From: Capra hircus
Lineage: Eukaryota > Chordata > Mammalia > Artiodactyla > Bovidae
Direction: 5' to 3'
Length of the DNA: 64,000 bases
Assembly: GCF_001704415.2 (NCBI RefSeq)
Contig: NC_030817.1
Span: 32,499,550 to 32,563,549 of the forward strand
Shown: piece by piece, positions 56,601 through 64,000 of the stretch
How the letters are laid out: every line of letters begins with the position of its first letter
Position numbering within the stretch: position 1 is the stretch's first letter
Position numbers and translations under genes: made by a program
Notes under the pieces: generated by a model
Databases searched by the model: none
Told to the model about the DNA's origin: nothing
Seen by the model: only the letters and a program-made list of their open reading frames with translations

Positions 56601-59600
56601 TGAGTGACTGAACAATAAACAACAATATTCAACAAATATTTGTTGGGTGCCTACAATATACTGGACACTGTTCTAAGCACTGGGAAGACAATGGAGAGTA
56701 AAAACACAGAAAAGGGTTGATTCTAATAAACAGAAAGCATTAATCAAATAATCACACCAACAAACACTAACTTCAACTATTTATAAGGACAGAGAAAGGA
56801 GAGGGCCATGGAATTGACCCAGGCTCTGCCCAGGGAAACCATCTCCTCTCTCATGCCCAGCCTTGAATACTCCCTCTTCTACTTTCTTTGTCAGCTGGAC
56901 CTTTTTTCTCTATGAGACTCCATTTTGAATCCCCAGAAATCTGTGTCTCCTGTTCTCCACTACCCTTTCATCAGCGAGCATGAACTACCTATTCTTTCTG
57001 GAAAGTTTATCTCACATCTCTCATCACCAATTTGCCACTTACACCACTACAGTTCAGGACTTTGATTACCTCTTACCTGAACTGCTGCAATAACTTTCCT
57101 TTTCTTCAGTCCATCTAGCACACTCCTGCCTGATCTAACGTAAAAAGTTTTTTTTTTCTCCCCTTATTTTAAAAACAATTCCTGCTCAGAAATCTTCAGT
57201 AATTTCCCCCACTGAATCTGAATTTTTTAACTTCAGGTCTTCAAAGCCTTCCCAGATGCAGGGCCCTCAATTAGCTCTCCAACCTCACCTCCCACCATCC
57301 CCAACTGTGACTCCTTTCTTTGTCAAACATTTACTGAATAGAGGGATCTGCCACCCCCAAAGTCTTCTGTGAAGAACTGCATGTTCCAAAAACAGCCACA
57401 GCAATATTCCCAGTCTGCCTGCACTTCCAAAACTTGGCCTCCTCTAACAAGAGCTGGAGTCCATTTCCTCTCCCTTCAAAACTGAGTGGGTCTCAATGAG
57501 GCAGAACTGGCAGCACCTGGCAGGCTCCATGTTTTCTCTCAAATATATGTATAAAGAAATACATATATACAACCGACCCTTGAACAACATGGGTTTTAAC
57601 TGCCAGGTCCACTTATATGTGTTTTTTTTTTTTTTTTTCAATAAACAGTGCTACTGTGCTACAGAATCTGCTGTTGGTTGAATCCTCAGATTTGGAACCA
57701 CCAATACAGAGGGCCAACTATAAAGTTGTATTCAGATTTTTGACAGAGAGAAGGGTTGCTGCCCCAACTGCTTGCTGTTCAAGGGTCAGTTGTGTGTATC
57801 AACACACACACAAATATATTACAAACTTGCTTACCCAGTACGACCCTTCCACCATACTGTGAGGAAGACCATGCCACAAGGAGAGGACCTGTGTAGCTGT
57901 TCTGTGTAACAGTCCCAGCTAAGTGGCCAGCCAGCATAGCTGCCCGATATGTGAGGGAGTAAGCCTTCAGATGACTCAGCAGGTAGCCCTGGGGCTGCTA
58001 AGTCTGCTAAGTCGCTTCAGTTGTGTCCGACTCTGTGCGACCCCATCCCTGGGATTCTCCAGGCAAGAACACTGGAGTGGGTTGCCATTTCCTTCTCCAA
58101 TGCATGAAGGTGAAAAGAGAAAGTGAAGTCGCTCAGTCGTGTCTGACTCTTTGCGACCCCACGGACTGTAGCCCACCAGGTTCCTCCATCCATGGGATTT
58201 TCCAGGCAAGAGTACTGGAGTGGGTTGCCATTTCCTTCTCCAGGGGATCTTCCTGACCCAGGGATCAAACCCAGGCCTCCCTCATTGTAGCCAGACACTT
58301 TACCGTCTGAGCCACTGGGGAAGTCCGTGGAAGAAAAATGTGATATCCCCACCCCACCCGACTCATACTGAAGATTCAGGAGTAAAATAAGATAAAGTTT
58401 TAAGCTCTAAGGTGAAAGTAGCAATAGGTAAGAACACCTCCATGATAACCTTGCCCTGAAAGTGATCCTATGCTTGCCTGGAAAATCCCACGGATGGAGG
58501 AACCTGGTAGGCTACAGTCCGTGGGGTCGCAAAGAGTCAGACACGACTGAGCGACTTCACTTTCACTTTTCACTTTCATGCACTGGAGAAGGAAATGGCA
58601 ACCCACTCCAGTGTTCTTGCCTGGAGAATCCCAGGGGTGGGGTAGCCTGGTGCGCTGCCGTCTGTGGGGTCACACAGAGTTGGACACGACTGAAGAGACT
58701 TAGCAGCCTCCTCTGTGCTCCTGATGTTGTTGTGTAGTCGCTAAGTCACGTCGGACTCTTGCAACAGTAGCCTGCCAGGCTCCTCTGCCCGTGGAGTTCT
58801 CCAGGCAAGAATACTGGCGTGGGTTGCTATTTCCTTCTCCAGAGGATCTCCCCCACCCAGGGACTGAACCGGGGTCTCCTGCAGTAGCAGGTGGATTCTT
58901 TACTACTGAGTCACCAGGGAATGGGAGAAGGAAATGGCAACCCACTTCAGTATTCCTGCCTGGAGAACCCCGTGGACAGAGGAGCCTGGAGGGCTGTTGT
59001 CCATGGGGTCGCAGAGTCAGATACGACTGAAGCAACTTAGCATGCACACATGCATTGGAGAAGGAAATGGCAACCACTCCAATATTCTTGCCTGGAGAAT
59101 CCCAAGGATGGGAGAGCCTGGTGGGCTGCTGTCTCTGGGGTCGCACAGAGTTGGACATGACTGAAGTGACTTGGCAGCAGCAGCAGCAGTAGCACTAGGG
59201 AATCCCCTGTGCTCCTGTTACATGGGGCATGTTCTTTCGCCATTGCTAACCTCTGCCACACTTAGAACAATGCCTCACATGGGCAGCGACTCAAATGTGA
59301 GGCGCTCAAATGAGCATCAACCGAATGAAAATTTCACAGAACAGCCCAAGAACGCTCTGTTTGAGAAATGAAGTGAGTTGGTTAAGTTGGACCAATCACC
59401 AAGATAACTGTGATTATCCTTCAAAGGGAAGGGAAAGTCGCTCAGTCGTGTCTGATTCTTCGCGACCCCATGGACTGTAGCCTACCAGGCTTCTCATTCC
59501 ATGGGATTTCCCAGGCAAGAGTACTCGAGTGGGTTGCCATTTCCTTCTCCAGGGGATCTTCCCGACCCAGGGATCGAACCCGGGTCTCCCGCATTGTAGG

Positions 59601-60435
59601 CAGACGCTTTACCCACTGAACCACCAGGGAAGCCCAAAACGACTTCGAAACGACTGATCAAATTCCATTTTGGAGAAAAAGAGGATACATCCTGTTTCTG
59701 AGCTAGAAGAAAGGCCTCGTAGAACAGGAGTGGGCGGTTCAGCACCGTACCGGGCCGGGCAGACCTGGGTCTCTTTTAAGTGTCTGGTGTGGCTCAGGAC
59801 GGAGCGACTGCGCACGCACGTGGCTCAGGAAGGGCAAAGGCTCCTCTTCTTTTTTATAAACTAAACGAAGTGCCTTTTCCTACCACGTTATTACTGCCTT
59901 TTCACGACCCCAGATTGTTCTTGCTTCCTTCCTTCCTCCCGCTGTCGGACAATAAAAGCTAAATATTGCCCGAGCAGAAGCGGGGTGCGGGCAGGCATCG
60001 AGGCAATGGGAAATGGCTGCTCAGGAAATCGCCAGGGACCCTGAGGCCGAGCCGCTACCTGCACCGGCGGGAAGTTACTCACTGTAACGCCACCTCAGCG
60101 TCGCTAAAGCACTTCACCTGGGCGCCCCGTCCCTCAGCCTTTCGCTGCTGGGCTCTTCTTTCTGCAAACACAACGTGGCACGTGCTGGTCGTGAGCCCTG
60201 CAGAGGCCTGCGTGCGCCCCGCGGGCTCCTGTCGCCCCGGGGGCCCGCTCAGCCCCACCGCCGCCCGCCCAGCCCGGCCCGTCGCGCCTCCGCCGCCGTC
60301 TCACTCACTCTCCCGCAGGCGGCGCTTGAACGCGGGGTCGCCACGCCGGCTCCGGTCGAAGTAGATGCAGTAGCCAAGGAAGGCGATGGCGCCACAGGCC
60401 GCCAGGAGGCAGAGGACCGTGCGGACGCAGGGCAT
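47576..60435 (-). CDS. TOMM20L: TOMM20L, complete coding region in five exons
   Basis: TOM20-like protein, paralogue of the outer-membrane import receptor TOMM20, which binds presequences through a TPR-like groove. Coding parts 60309-60435, 60118-60161, 52420-52501, 48554-48696 and 47576-47629 join in phase to 149 residues (the human protein is close to this length). The N-terminus has a membrane anchor (about residues 5-25, VLCLLAACGAIAFLGYCIYF) followed by basic residues, as in TOM20. Next come the short linker KRRAQQRKAEGRGAQ and the TOM20 core, with LWDPAKNEKLQEFFLQEVRM, HLSNALLVCGQPQELLKVF and [20 protein letters not shown]. It ends acidic (EQEYLEDDRD). All frames are open. The role of this paralogue is less known than that of TOMM20. 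It is tail to tail with TIMM9. Confidence 0.96.
47630..48553 (-). other. TOMM20L: TOMM20L intron 4
   Basis: A 924-bp intron with no recognised repeat or exon. Confidence 0.65.
48554..48696 (-). CDS. TOMM20L: TOMM20L coding exon 4 (residues 85-132)
   Basis: A 143-nt exon encoding EDRMGVEHLSNALLVCGQPQ and [17 protein letters not shown], the conserved TOM20 core. The acceptor is ATTCAG and the donor GTAAGC. Confidence 0.96.
48811..48948 (-). mobile_element. Bov-tA SINE fragment
   Basis: Reverse copy from tgctaagtcacttcagtcgt to ttgccatttccttcttcagt; the head is missing. It is followed directly by a second reverse copy. Confidence 0.88.
48949..49078 (-). mobile_element. Bov-tA SINE fragment (second of a head-to-tail pair)
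   Basis: Reverse copy with gtgaagttgctcagtcaagt, tccaggccactccgtccatg and gtgccattgccttctctgaa. With the previous copy it forms a dimer-like arrangement also seen at 58.0-58.3 kb. Confidence 0.88.
49079..50040 (-). other. TOMM20L: TOMM20L intron 3, unrecognised stretch
   Basis: AT-rich; no exon or repeat family recognised. Confidence 0.55.
50041..50725 (+). mobile_element. MER5-like remnant split by an L1 3' end
   Basis: The text aacagtgtttctcaacaagc (from 50040) and attctgatacctgggtccta (from 50651) look like the two parts of one MER5-type hAT remnant. Between them, about 50100-50650, is a plus-strand L1 3' end: gcaccccattgttcactaca, gtacatataaacaatggaat, gtgacacggatggacccaga, and ends accaatgacacttcaataaa. 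Confidence 0.65.
50726..52419 (-). other. TOMM20L: TOMM20L intron 3, right part
   Basis: AT-rich with A/T runs near 51800 and 52078. A GC-richer patch at 51060-51190 was not recognised. No exon seen. Confidence 0.5.
52420..52501 (-). CDS. TOMM20L: TOMM20L coding exon 3 (residues 58-84)
   Basis: An 82-nt exon encoding LWDPAKNEKLQEFFLQEVRM and GELCLSR. The acceptor is TTTTAG and the donor GTAAGA. Confidence 0.95.
52570..52738 (+). mobile_element. Bov-tA SINE, 3'-truncated
   Basis: From agggcttctctcgtggctca to gaacagaggagcctagcagg. Confidence 0.9.
52739..53970 (-). other. TOMM20L: TOMM20L intron 2, unrecognised stretch
   Basis: No exon. About 53690-53810 (cattcaagagatgtttagtg, cggagcccagagtctaacc) resembles an L2-type remnant. 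Confidence 0.5.
53971..54262 (+). mobile_element. CHR-type SINE, nearly full length
   Basis: From gtggacttccctggtggtcc through actaggcccgtgcgccacaa to cagtgcagccaaacaaatta. Confidence 0.9.
54263..54681 (-). other. TOMM20L: TOMM20L intron 2 stretch, possible MIR
   Basis: About 54360-54600 has MIR-like wording in reverse (tttccatatattatgtctca, gagctgcagattagaagg) but is diverged. Confidence 0.4.
54693..54906 (-). mobile_element. Bov-tA/BOV-A2 SINE with 11-bp target duplication
   Basis: Reverse full-length copy. Flanks agagtatgaga at 54682-54692 and 54907-54917. Confidence 0.94.
55214..55378 (+). mobile_element. MER5-like (hAT-Charlie) remnant
   Basis: From cagtgtttcacaaaggatgg via ctccacctagacctaccaaa to gaagtctgagaattactg. 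Confidence 0.7.
55379..55965 (-). other. TOMM20L: TOMM20L intron 2, unrecognised stretch
   Basis: Pyrimidine-rich part at 55640-55960 may be L2-derived. No exon seen. Confidence 0.4.
55968..56612 (+). mobile_element. BovB LINE, 3' part
   Basis: From catggcatccggtcccatca to cacgactgagtgactgaaca. Several small deletions break the frame; the C-terminal piece MEGLMLKLKLQYFGHLMQRA is readable. Confidence 0.92.
56613..57560 (+). mobile_element. L2/MIR-type ancient fragments
   Basis: About 56630-56720 (caacaaatatttgttgggtg, ttctaagcactgggaagaca) and 57040-57320 (cagtccatctagcacactcc, ggtcttcaaagccttcccag, caacctcacctcccaccatc) match the wording of 3' ends of old mammalian LINE/SINE copies. Strongly diverged. 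Confidence 0.5.
57570..57792. mobile_element. Tigger/pogo-type non-autonomous DNA transposon
   Basis: Left end caaccgacccttgaac (57570-57585) and right end gttcaagggtcagttg (57777-57792) are inverted repeats with 15 of 16 matches. A TA precedes the left end, as expected for Tc1/mariner-superfamily insertion. The 223-bp interior contains a 17-bp T run and no ORF of note. Confidence 0.8.
57998..58115 (-). mobile_element. Bov-tA SINE fragment, cluster member a
   Basis: Reverse copy from gctaagtcgcttcagttgtg to ccatttccttctccaatgca, with an internal deletion after ccccat. Confidence 0.88.
58116..58326 (-). mobile_element. Bov-tA/BOV-A2 SINE, cluster member b
   Basis: Reverse full-length copy from agaaagtgaagtcgctcagt to gccactggggaagtcc. 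It is head-to-tail with member a. Confidence 0.92.
58472..58575 (+). mobile_element. Bov-tA SINE fragment, cluster member c
   Basis: Forward copy from gcttgcctggaaaatcccac to cgacttcactttcacttttc; head missing. Confidence 0.88.
58576..58710 (+). mobile_element. Bov-tA SINE fragment, cluster member d
   Basis: Forward copy from catgcactggagaaggaaat to gaagagacttagcagcctcc. With c it is the mirror arrangement of a plus b. Confidence 0.88.
58723..58921 (-). mobile_element. Bov-tA/BOV-A2 SINE, cluster member e
   Basis: Reverse copy from tgttgttgtgtagtcgctaa to gtcaccagggaat. Confidence 0.9.
58922..59049 (+). mobile_element. Bov-tA SINE fragment, cluster member f
   Basis: Forward copy from gggagaaggaaatggcaacc to ctgaagcaacttagcatgc. 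Confidence 0.9.
59050..59195 (+). mobile_element. Bov-tA SINE fragment, cluster member g
   Basis: Forward copy from tgcattggagaaggaaatgg to cttggcagcagcagcagcag, ending in a (cag)n tail. Confidence 0.9.
59428..59636 (-). mobile_element. Bov-tA/BOV-A2 SINE, well preserved
   Basis: Reverse copy from gggaaagtcgctcagtcgtg to ccaccagggaagcccaaaa. Little diverged, so probably young. Confidence 0.93.
60118..60161 (-). CDS. TOMM20L: TOMM20L coding exon 2 (residues 43-57)
   Basis: A 44-nt exon encoding KRRAQQRKAEGRGAQ. The acceptor is TTTGCAG and the donor GTGAAG. It is separated from exon 1 by only 147 bp. Confidence 0.9.
60309..60435 (-). CDS. TOMM20L: TOMM20L coding exon 1 (residues 1-42)
   Basis: GC-rich exon inside a CpG island. 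Starts MPCVRTVLCLL; ends RRGDPAFKRRLRE plus one base at the GTGAGT donor. The reading frame stays open upstream, but MPCVRT aligns with the family start. Confidence 0.93.
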
Positions 60436-60700
60436 CCGGCCGCGGGCGTCCCACGAACCGAGCGTTGGGCGCGGGCCAGCGAGCGCGGGGAGCCGGCCAG
60501 CCGGCAGGGAGCGTCGGCGCGGCGCCCATGCCGGCCTCGGGGCTTCCTGTGCGCTGGGCCGCGGGCGTGCGAAGCAGCGCGTCGACGAAGGACATCGCGG
60601 GTCTGAGAGGACGCTTGTGGGATTCTCACAGCACGGAGTGGTGGAGCTCTGTTCCAATCCAGGTCGGTCGCACTCCAAATTCTGAACCCTTTACCCAGAC

Positions 60701-61030
60701 GCGCCCCACTATCACAGCTCAGACGCCCATCCAAGGCAAACCACAGTATGCGGGACTCTGGTTATCTGAGGGAACTGACGCTCCTTTGGTCTCTGTTCCC
60801 TAAACTGCAAATTTGAGCCATAACTCTGCTCATGTCTTAGTTCAGAGTACTGCCCACCGAACACCTGGACACTCGTCCGTACTCCCCTACCGCGTCTGCT
60901 TTGTCACCGAAGGGACCCAGCAGTCTAAAGTACCCAACCACCTTAGCTCAACAGCAGGAGCAAAGAAGCGTGTTGAGGCAATAATAATAGTAACAGCAAC
61001 AACAAGAATAAGTTTAGCCTAGAAAAAGCT
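60701..61030. other. Intergenic sequence upstream of TOMM20L
   Basis: Moderate GC falling to AT-rich, with a short (aat/aac) run near 60980-61010. No gene seen. Confidence 0.6.
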
Positions 61031-61031
61031 T

Positions 61032-61207
61032 GTGAAAGTTGCTCAGTCATGTCCAACTCTTTGTGACCCCACAGACTGTCGCCCGTCAGGCTTCTCTGTC
61101 CATGGGATTCTCCAGGCAAGAATACTGGAGTGGGTAGCCATTCCCTTCTCCAGGGGATCTACCCCACCCGGGGATCAAACCTGGGTCTCCTGACATTCCA
61201 GGCAGAT
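61032..61207 (-). mobile_element. Bov-tA SINE fragment
   Basis: Reverse copy from tgaaagttgctcagtcatgt to ctcctgacattccaggcag; head end missing. Confidence 0.9.
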
Positions 61208-61920
61208 TATGGTGTGAAACGTTAGTAATTTGGTAGTCTGGGCCAGACCTGACAGCAAGTTTCCAGAGCAGAATCAACTCAGAGAGACCCATGACACTTA
61301 ACTAGCCTAGATGCTTGTCTAATACTTGGCTTATTCAGAAGACATAGCAAAAAGGAGGTTTAAGACTTCATTCCAAATACAAGTTTTGATTTTTATGCTA
61401 AACCAGAGAGAAGGCATAATCTAGGTAAAAACCTAGCTTTATCTTTTTTTGTTTGGTTGGTTATTCAACTGCTACTCACGGTTTACTGATGTTGCTAGGG
61501 TGTCCACAGCAAGGTGGTCATCTCTGCTGTGACTTCCACTGGAGCTAAGAAGCAGCCCATGCCTTCACTATTTACGAGTTAGCAGGTGTTAGTCACATGT
61601 AGGTAGTTTTCTTGCACACTGCATGTTTCTTCCTGTAACTCAGTCTTCTATTTAGAAGCTTGGGCTGTTGTCAAAACCTGATTTTAAACACAAACAGAAA
61701 GTAGCATCAGCGTTCAGTGTTACTGGTGATCTGCTAGTGATTTTTAGTTTAGAATCTTAGTGATGGATTGAATCCAGCTCCAGACAATCTTTTTTAGGTA
61801 ACTGCTCTTGTCTTTTAATAAAATCATTCTCCCCTATCCTCCTTTTCATCCTTCACTGAGCTAATAGCTAATCCTTGTGGTACTGGAGAGGGCTGGCAGC
61901 ACAGAAGCTGTTGGAGACTA
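61208..61920. other. Intergenic, unrecognised
   Basis: No gene or clear repeat family seen. Confidence 0.55.
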
Positions 61921-61930
61921 GCTAGGTATT

Positions 61931-62148
61931 CGTGCTAAGTCACTTCAGTCGTGTCTGACTCTTTGTGACCCCATGGACTGTAGTGCACCAGGCTCCTCTA
62001 TCCATGGGATTCTCTAGGCAATAATACTGGAGTGGGTTGCCATGCCCTCCTCCAGAGGATCTTTTGGATCTGGGGATCAAACGCACGTCCCTTATGTCTC
62101 TTGCATTGGCAGGCAGGTTCTTTACCCCTACCACCACCTGGGAAGCCC
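61931..62148 (-). mobile_element. Bov-tA/BOV-A2 SINE
   Basis: Reverse full-length copy from cgtgctaagtcacttcagtc to cacctgggaagccc. Flanking agctaggtatt and agctgggtgtt may be a decayed target duplication. Confidence 0.92.
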
Positions 62149-62419
62149 AGCTGGGTGTTGAGGGATAAGGTAAATAGTGACATGTAAAGGGAGGAGAACT
62201 ATTAAGGCAAATAGAAATAAACAGCTCACTGAAGTTGAATTGCCACAGAAACCATGCAGTAGAGTAAATTTTTCAAGCAAGTCTATGGTAAGGGTAGATT
62301 TTTCTTCTCAAACATAGACATCACTCTTGCTGATTTGGTGATAAGAATTCCAGTATAGCTTTTTCCAAATTGAGATAGTGTTAATAATTGTCCCCAAAGT
62401 ATGGTCCTATAATGGATGA

Positions 62420-63100
62420 TCGATCTTTTTTTTAAACAGCTTTATTGAGGTTATAATTGATATACAATAAATGCTACATATTTGAAGTGTACAATTTGAT
62501 GAATTTTGACATATGCATGCATCCACTCAACCATCACCAAAATCAAAATAATAATCATATCCAAAAGTTTCTTTGGTTCCCTTTTTTAAATCTGTTCTTC
62601 CACTCATCCTTCCCTGCTTCCCCCATCATCCTCTGCTTTGTCACTATAGTTTGTTCTTTCTAGATTATTATATACAGCTGACCCTTGAACAGTGTGAGGG
62701 TTAGAGGTGCCATTTCTCTGCTCAGTCGAACATTGTATAACTTAGAGTTGGCCCTCGGTATACATAGTTCCACATCCTCAGATTCAACCAATCTCAGATC
62801 ATGTAGTACTGTAGCATTTATTATTTAGAAAAATACATGTAAGTGAACATAGGCAGTTCAAATTCATGTTTTTCCAGCAATAATGCTATATAGAATCATA
62901 CAATATGTTCCCCTTGTATATTGTCTGGTTTCTTTCAGTCAGCATGATTTTGAGATCACCCATGTTGTTTTATCAATGCCTCATTTTTATTGGTAAATAG
63001 TATTTGATTTGTGGATATACTAAAGTTTGTTTAACCATTCAACTGTTGATGGATATTTGGATTTTTTTCCAGTCTGGGGCCATTACAAATAAAACTGTCA
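62420..63100 (-). mobile_element. Old L1 3' end, split by a DNA transposon
   Basis: Reverse L1 3'-UTR text: tttattgaggttataattga, caatttgatgaattttgaca, caaccatcaccaaaatcaaa. It continues after the inserted element with tatagaatcatacaatatgt and caactgttgatggatatttg. Confidence 0.75.
62675..62886. mobile_element. Tigger/pogo-type DNA transposon remnant inside L1
   Basis: The left end cagctgacccttgaac (62675-62690), preceded by TA, matches the element at 57570. The right end is decayed but sits where the L1 text resumes with tata. Right boundary approximate. Confidence 0.65.
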
Positions 63101-63228
63101 GAGCTACCTACTAGTCTAGTGGTTAAGAATCAGTGCTTTCACTGCTGTGGCCAGGGCTCAGACACTGATTGGGGAACTAAGATCCCGATGCGGTGTGGCC
63201 AAAGTTAAAAAAAAAAAAAAAAAAGACT
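63101..63228 (+). mobile_element. CHR-type SINE, short copy
   Basis: Diverged head (agctacctactagtctagtg) then gttaagaatcagtgctttc, a gatcccgatgcggtgtggcc core and an A run. Confidence 0.8.
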
Positions 63229-63234
63229 AGCACT

Positions 63235-64000
63235 TCAGTCAGTTCAGTTCAGTTACTCACTCATGTCTGACTCTTTGTGACCCCATGGACTGCAGCACAC
63301 CAGGCTTCCCTGTCCATCACCAACTCCGGGAGCTTGCTCAAACTCTGGTTAATTGAGTTGGTGATGAACCTCCAACCATCTCATCCTCTGTCGTCCGCTT
63401 CTCCTCCTGCCTTCAATCTTTCCCAGCATCAGGGTCTTTTCAAATGAGTCAGTTCTACACATCAGGTGGCCAAAGGCTTGGAGTTTCAGCTTCAGCATCA
63501 GTCCTTCCAATGAATATTCAGGACTGATTTCCTTTAGGATGGCCTGGTTAGAACTTCTTGCAGTCCAAGGGACTCTTAAGAGTCTTCTCCAACACCACAG
63601 TTAAAAAGCATCAATTCTTCGGCACTCAGCTTTCTTTATAGTCCAACTCTCACATCCATACGTGACTGCTGGAAAAACCATAACTATGACTATATGGACC
63701 TTTGTTGGCAAAGTAATGTCCCTGCTATTTAATATGCTATTTAGTTTTGTCATAGCTTTTCTTCAGAGGAGCATCTTTTAATTATATGGCTGTAGTCACC
63801 ATCTGCAGTGATTTTGGAGCCCAGGAAAATAAAGTCTGCCACTGTTTCCACATTTTCCCCATCTATTTGCCATGAAATGATAGGATTGGATGGCAGGATC
63901 TTAGTTTTATGAATGGTGAGTTTTAAAGCAGCTTTTTCACTTTGCTCTTTTACCTTCATCAAGGGGCTCTTTAGTTTCTCTTTGCTTTCTGCCATTAGAG
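63235..64000 (-). mobile_element. BovB LINE, 3' part, cut by window edge
   Basis: Reverse copy from cagtcagttcagttcagtta through tcaggtggccaaaggcttgg and ttcttgcagtccaaggga. On the minus strand it still reads part of the RT C-terminal region (WQIDGENVETVADFIFLGSK). It continues beyond 64000. Confidence 0.92.

Larger units (their letters stand above)
59720..60700. promoter_or_regulatory. TOMM20L: CpG island over the TOMM20L first exons
   Basis: GC-rich, CpG-dense sequence, strongest at about 60170-60600, covering exons 1 and 2 and upstream sequence. The minus-strand promoter should lie to the right of 60435. I cannot place the start site. Long open frames on both strands here are a side effect of high GC. 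Confidence 0.75.

Noticed and set aside
59809..59818. NRF1-like tgcgcacgca
   Set aside because: One mismatch to the consensus, and it lies downstream of the TOMM20L start inside its second intron, so a promoter role is not supported.
60249..60734. Long overlapping open frames on both strands in the TOMM20L CpG island
   Set aside because: High GC removes stop codons by chance; only the frame with the TOM20-type anchor (MPCVRTVLCLL) and phased splice sites is supported.
1..64000. Search for tRNA, snRNA, rRNA genes and CRISPR-like arrays
   Set aside because: No intact RNA gene was recognised; tRNA-like text belongs to SINE heads, and the only regular repeats are microsatellites and element tails.

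Overview
The window is nuclear DNA of a ruminant, most likely a bovid (cattle, sheep or goat group). The main evidence is the repeats: RTE-type BovB LINEs, tRNA-linked Bov-tA/BOV-A2 SINEs, CHR-type tRNA SINEs and ruminant L1 tails lie throughout, on top of older mammalian L1, L2, MIR, MER5 and Tigger-like copies. No prokaryotic feature is present.

Three protein-coding genes can be read exon by exon, all with GT-AG introns and consistent reading phase. KIAA0586 (TALPID3, centrosome and cilium protein) is on the minus strand. Fourteen coding exons between 31688 and 334 encode about the first 711 residues, and the gene runs off the left edge. TIMM9 (small Tim chaperone of the mitochondrial intermembrane space) is on the plus strand and complete: three coding exons between 44124 and 47137 give 89 residues. 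TOMM20L (TOM20-like mitochondrial import receptor) is on the minus strand and complete: five coding exons between 60435 and 47576 give 149 residues. From general knowledge this order matches human 14q23.1 (ARID4A, TOMM20L, TIMM9, KIAA0586) in reverse, so ARID4A would be expected beyond the right edge.

Layout: 1-31.7 kb holds KIAA0586 exons in repeat-rich introns. 32.3-33.25 kb is a CpG-rich, apparently bidirectional promoter between KIAA0586 and TIMM9, with an NRF1-type site and a BANP-like CGCG palindrome. 33.3-44.1 kb is the long 5' intron region of TIMM9, mostly an old near-full-length L1 on the minus strand. 44.1-47.4 kb holds the TIMM9 coding exons. TIMM9 and TOMM20L converge tail to tail near 47.4-47.5 kb. 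47.5-60.5 kb is TOMM20L with very SINE-rich introns and a CpG island at its first exon. 60.7-64 kb is intergenic and made mainly of repeats.

TIMM9 and TOMM20L both belong to mitochondrial protein import (intermembrane-space chaperone and outer-membrane receptor type), while KIAA0586 shares a promoter region with TIMM9 but acts in ciliogenesis. I found no undescribed biological system. The most informative observations are about retroelements: an insertion consisting only of a poly(A) tract with a 12-bp target duplication, a BovB 3' fragment that carries foreign 3' sequence and an A-rich tail, a BovB with a 409-codon open reverse-transcriptase frame, and readable layers of nested insertions. 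On the gene side, KIAA0586 has notable start-codon and splice-site alternatives. Repeat family names come from sequence recognition, not a database search, and repeat ends without target duplications are approximate.
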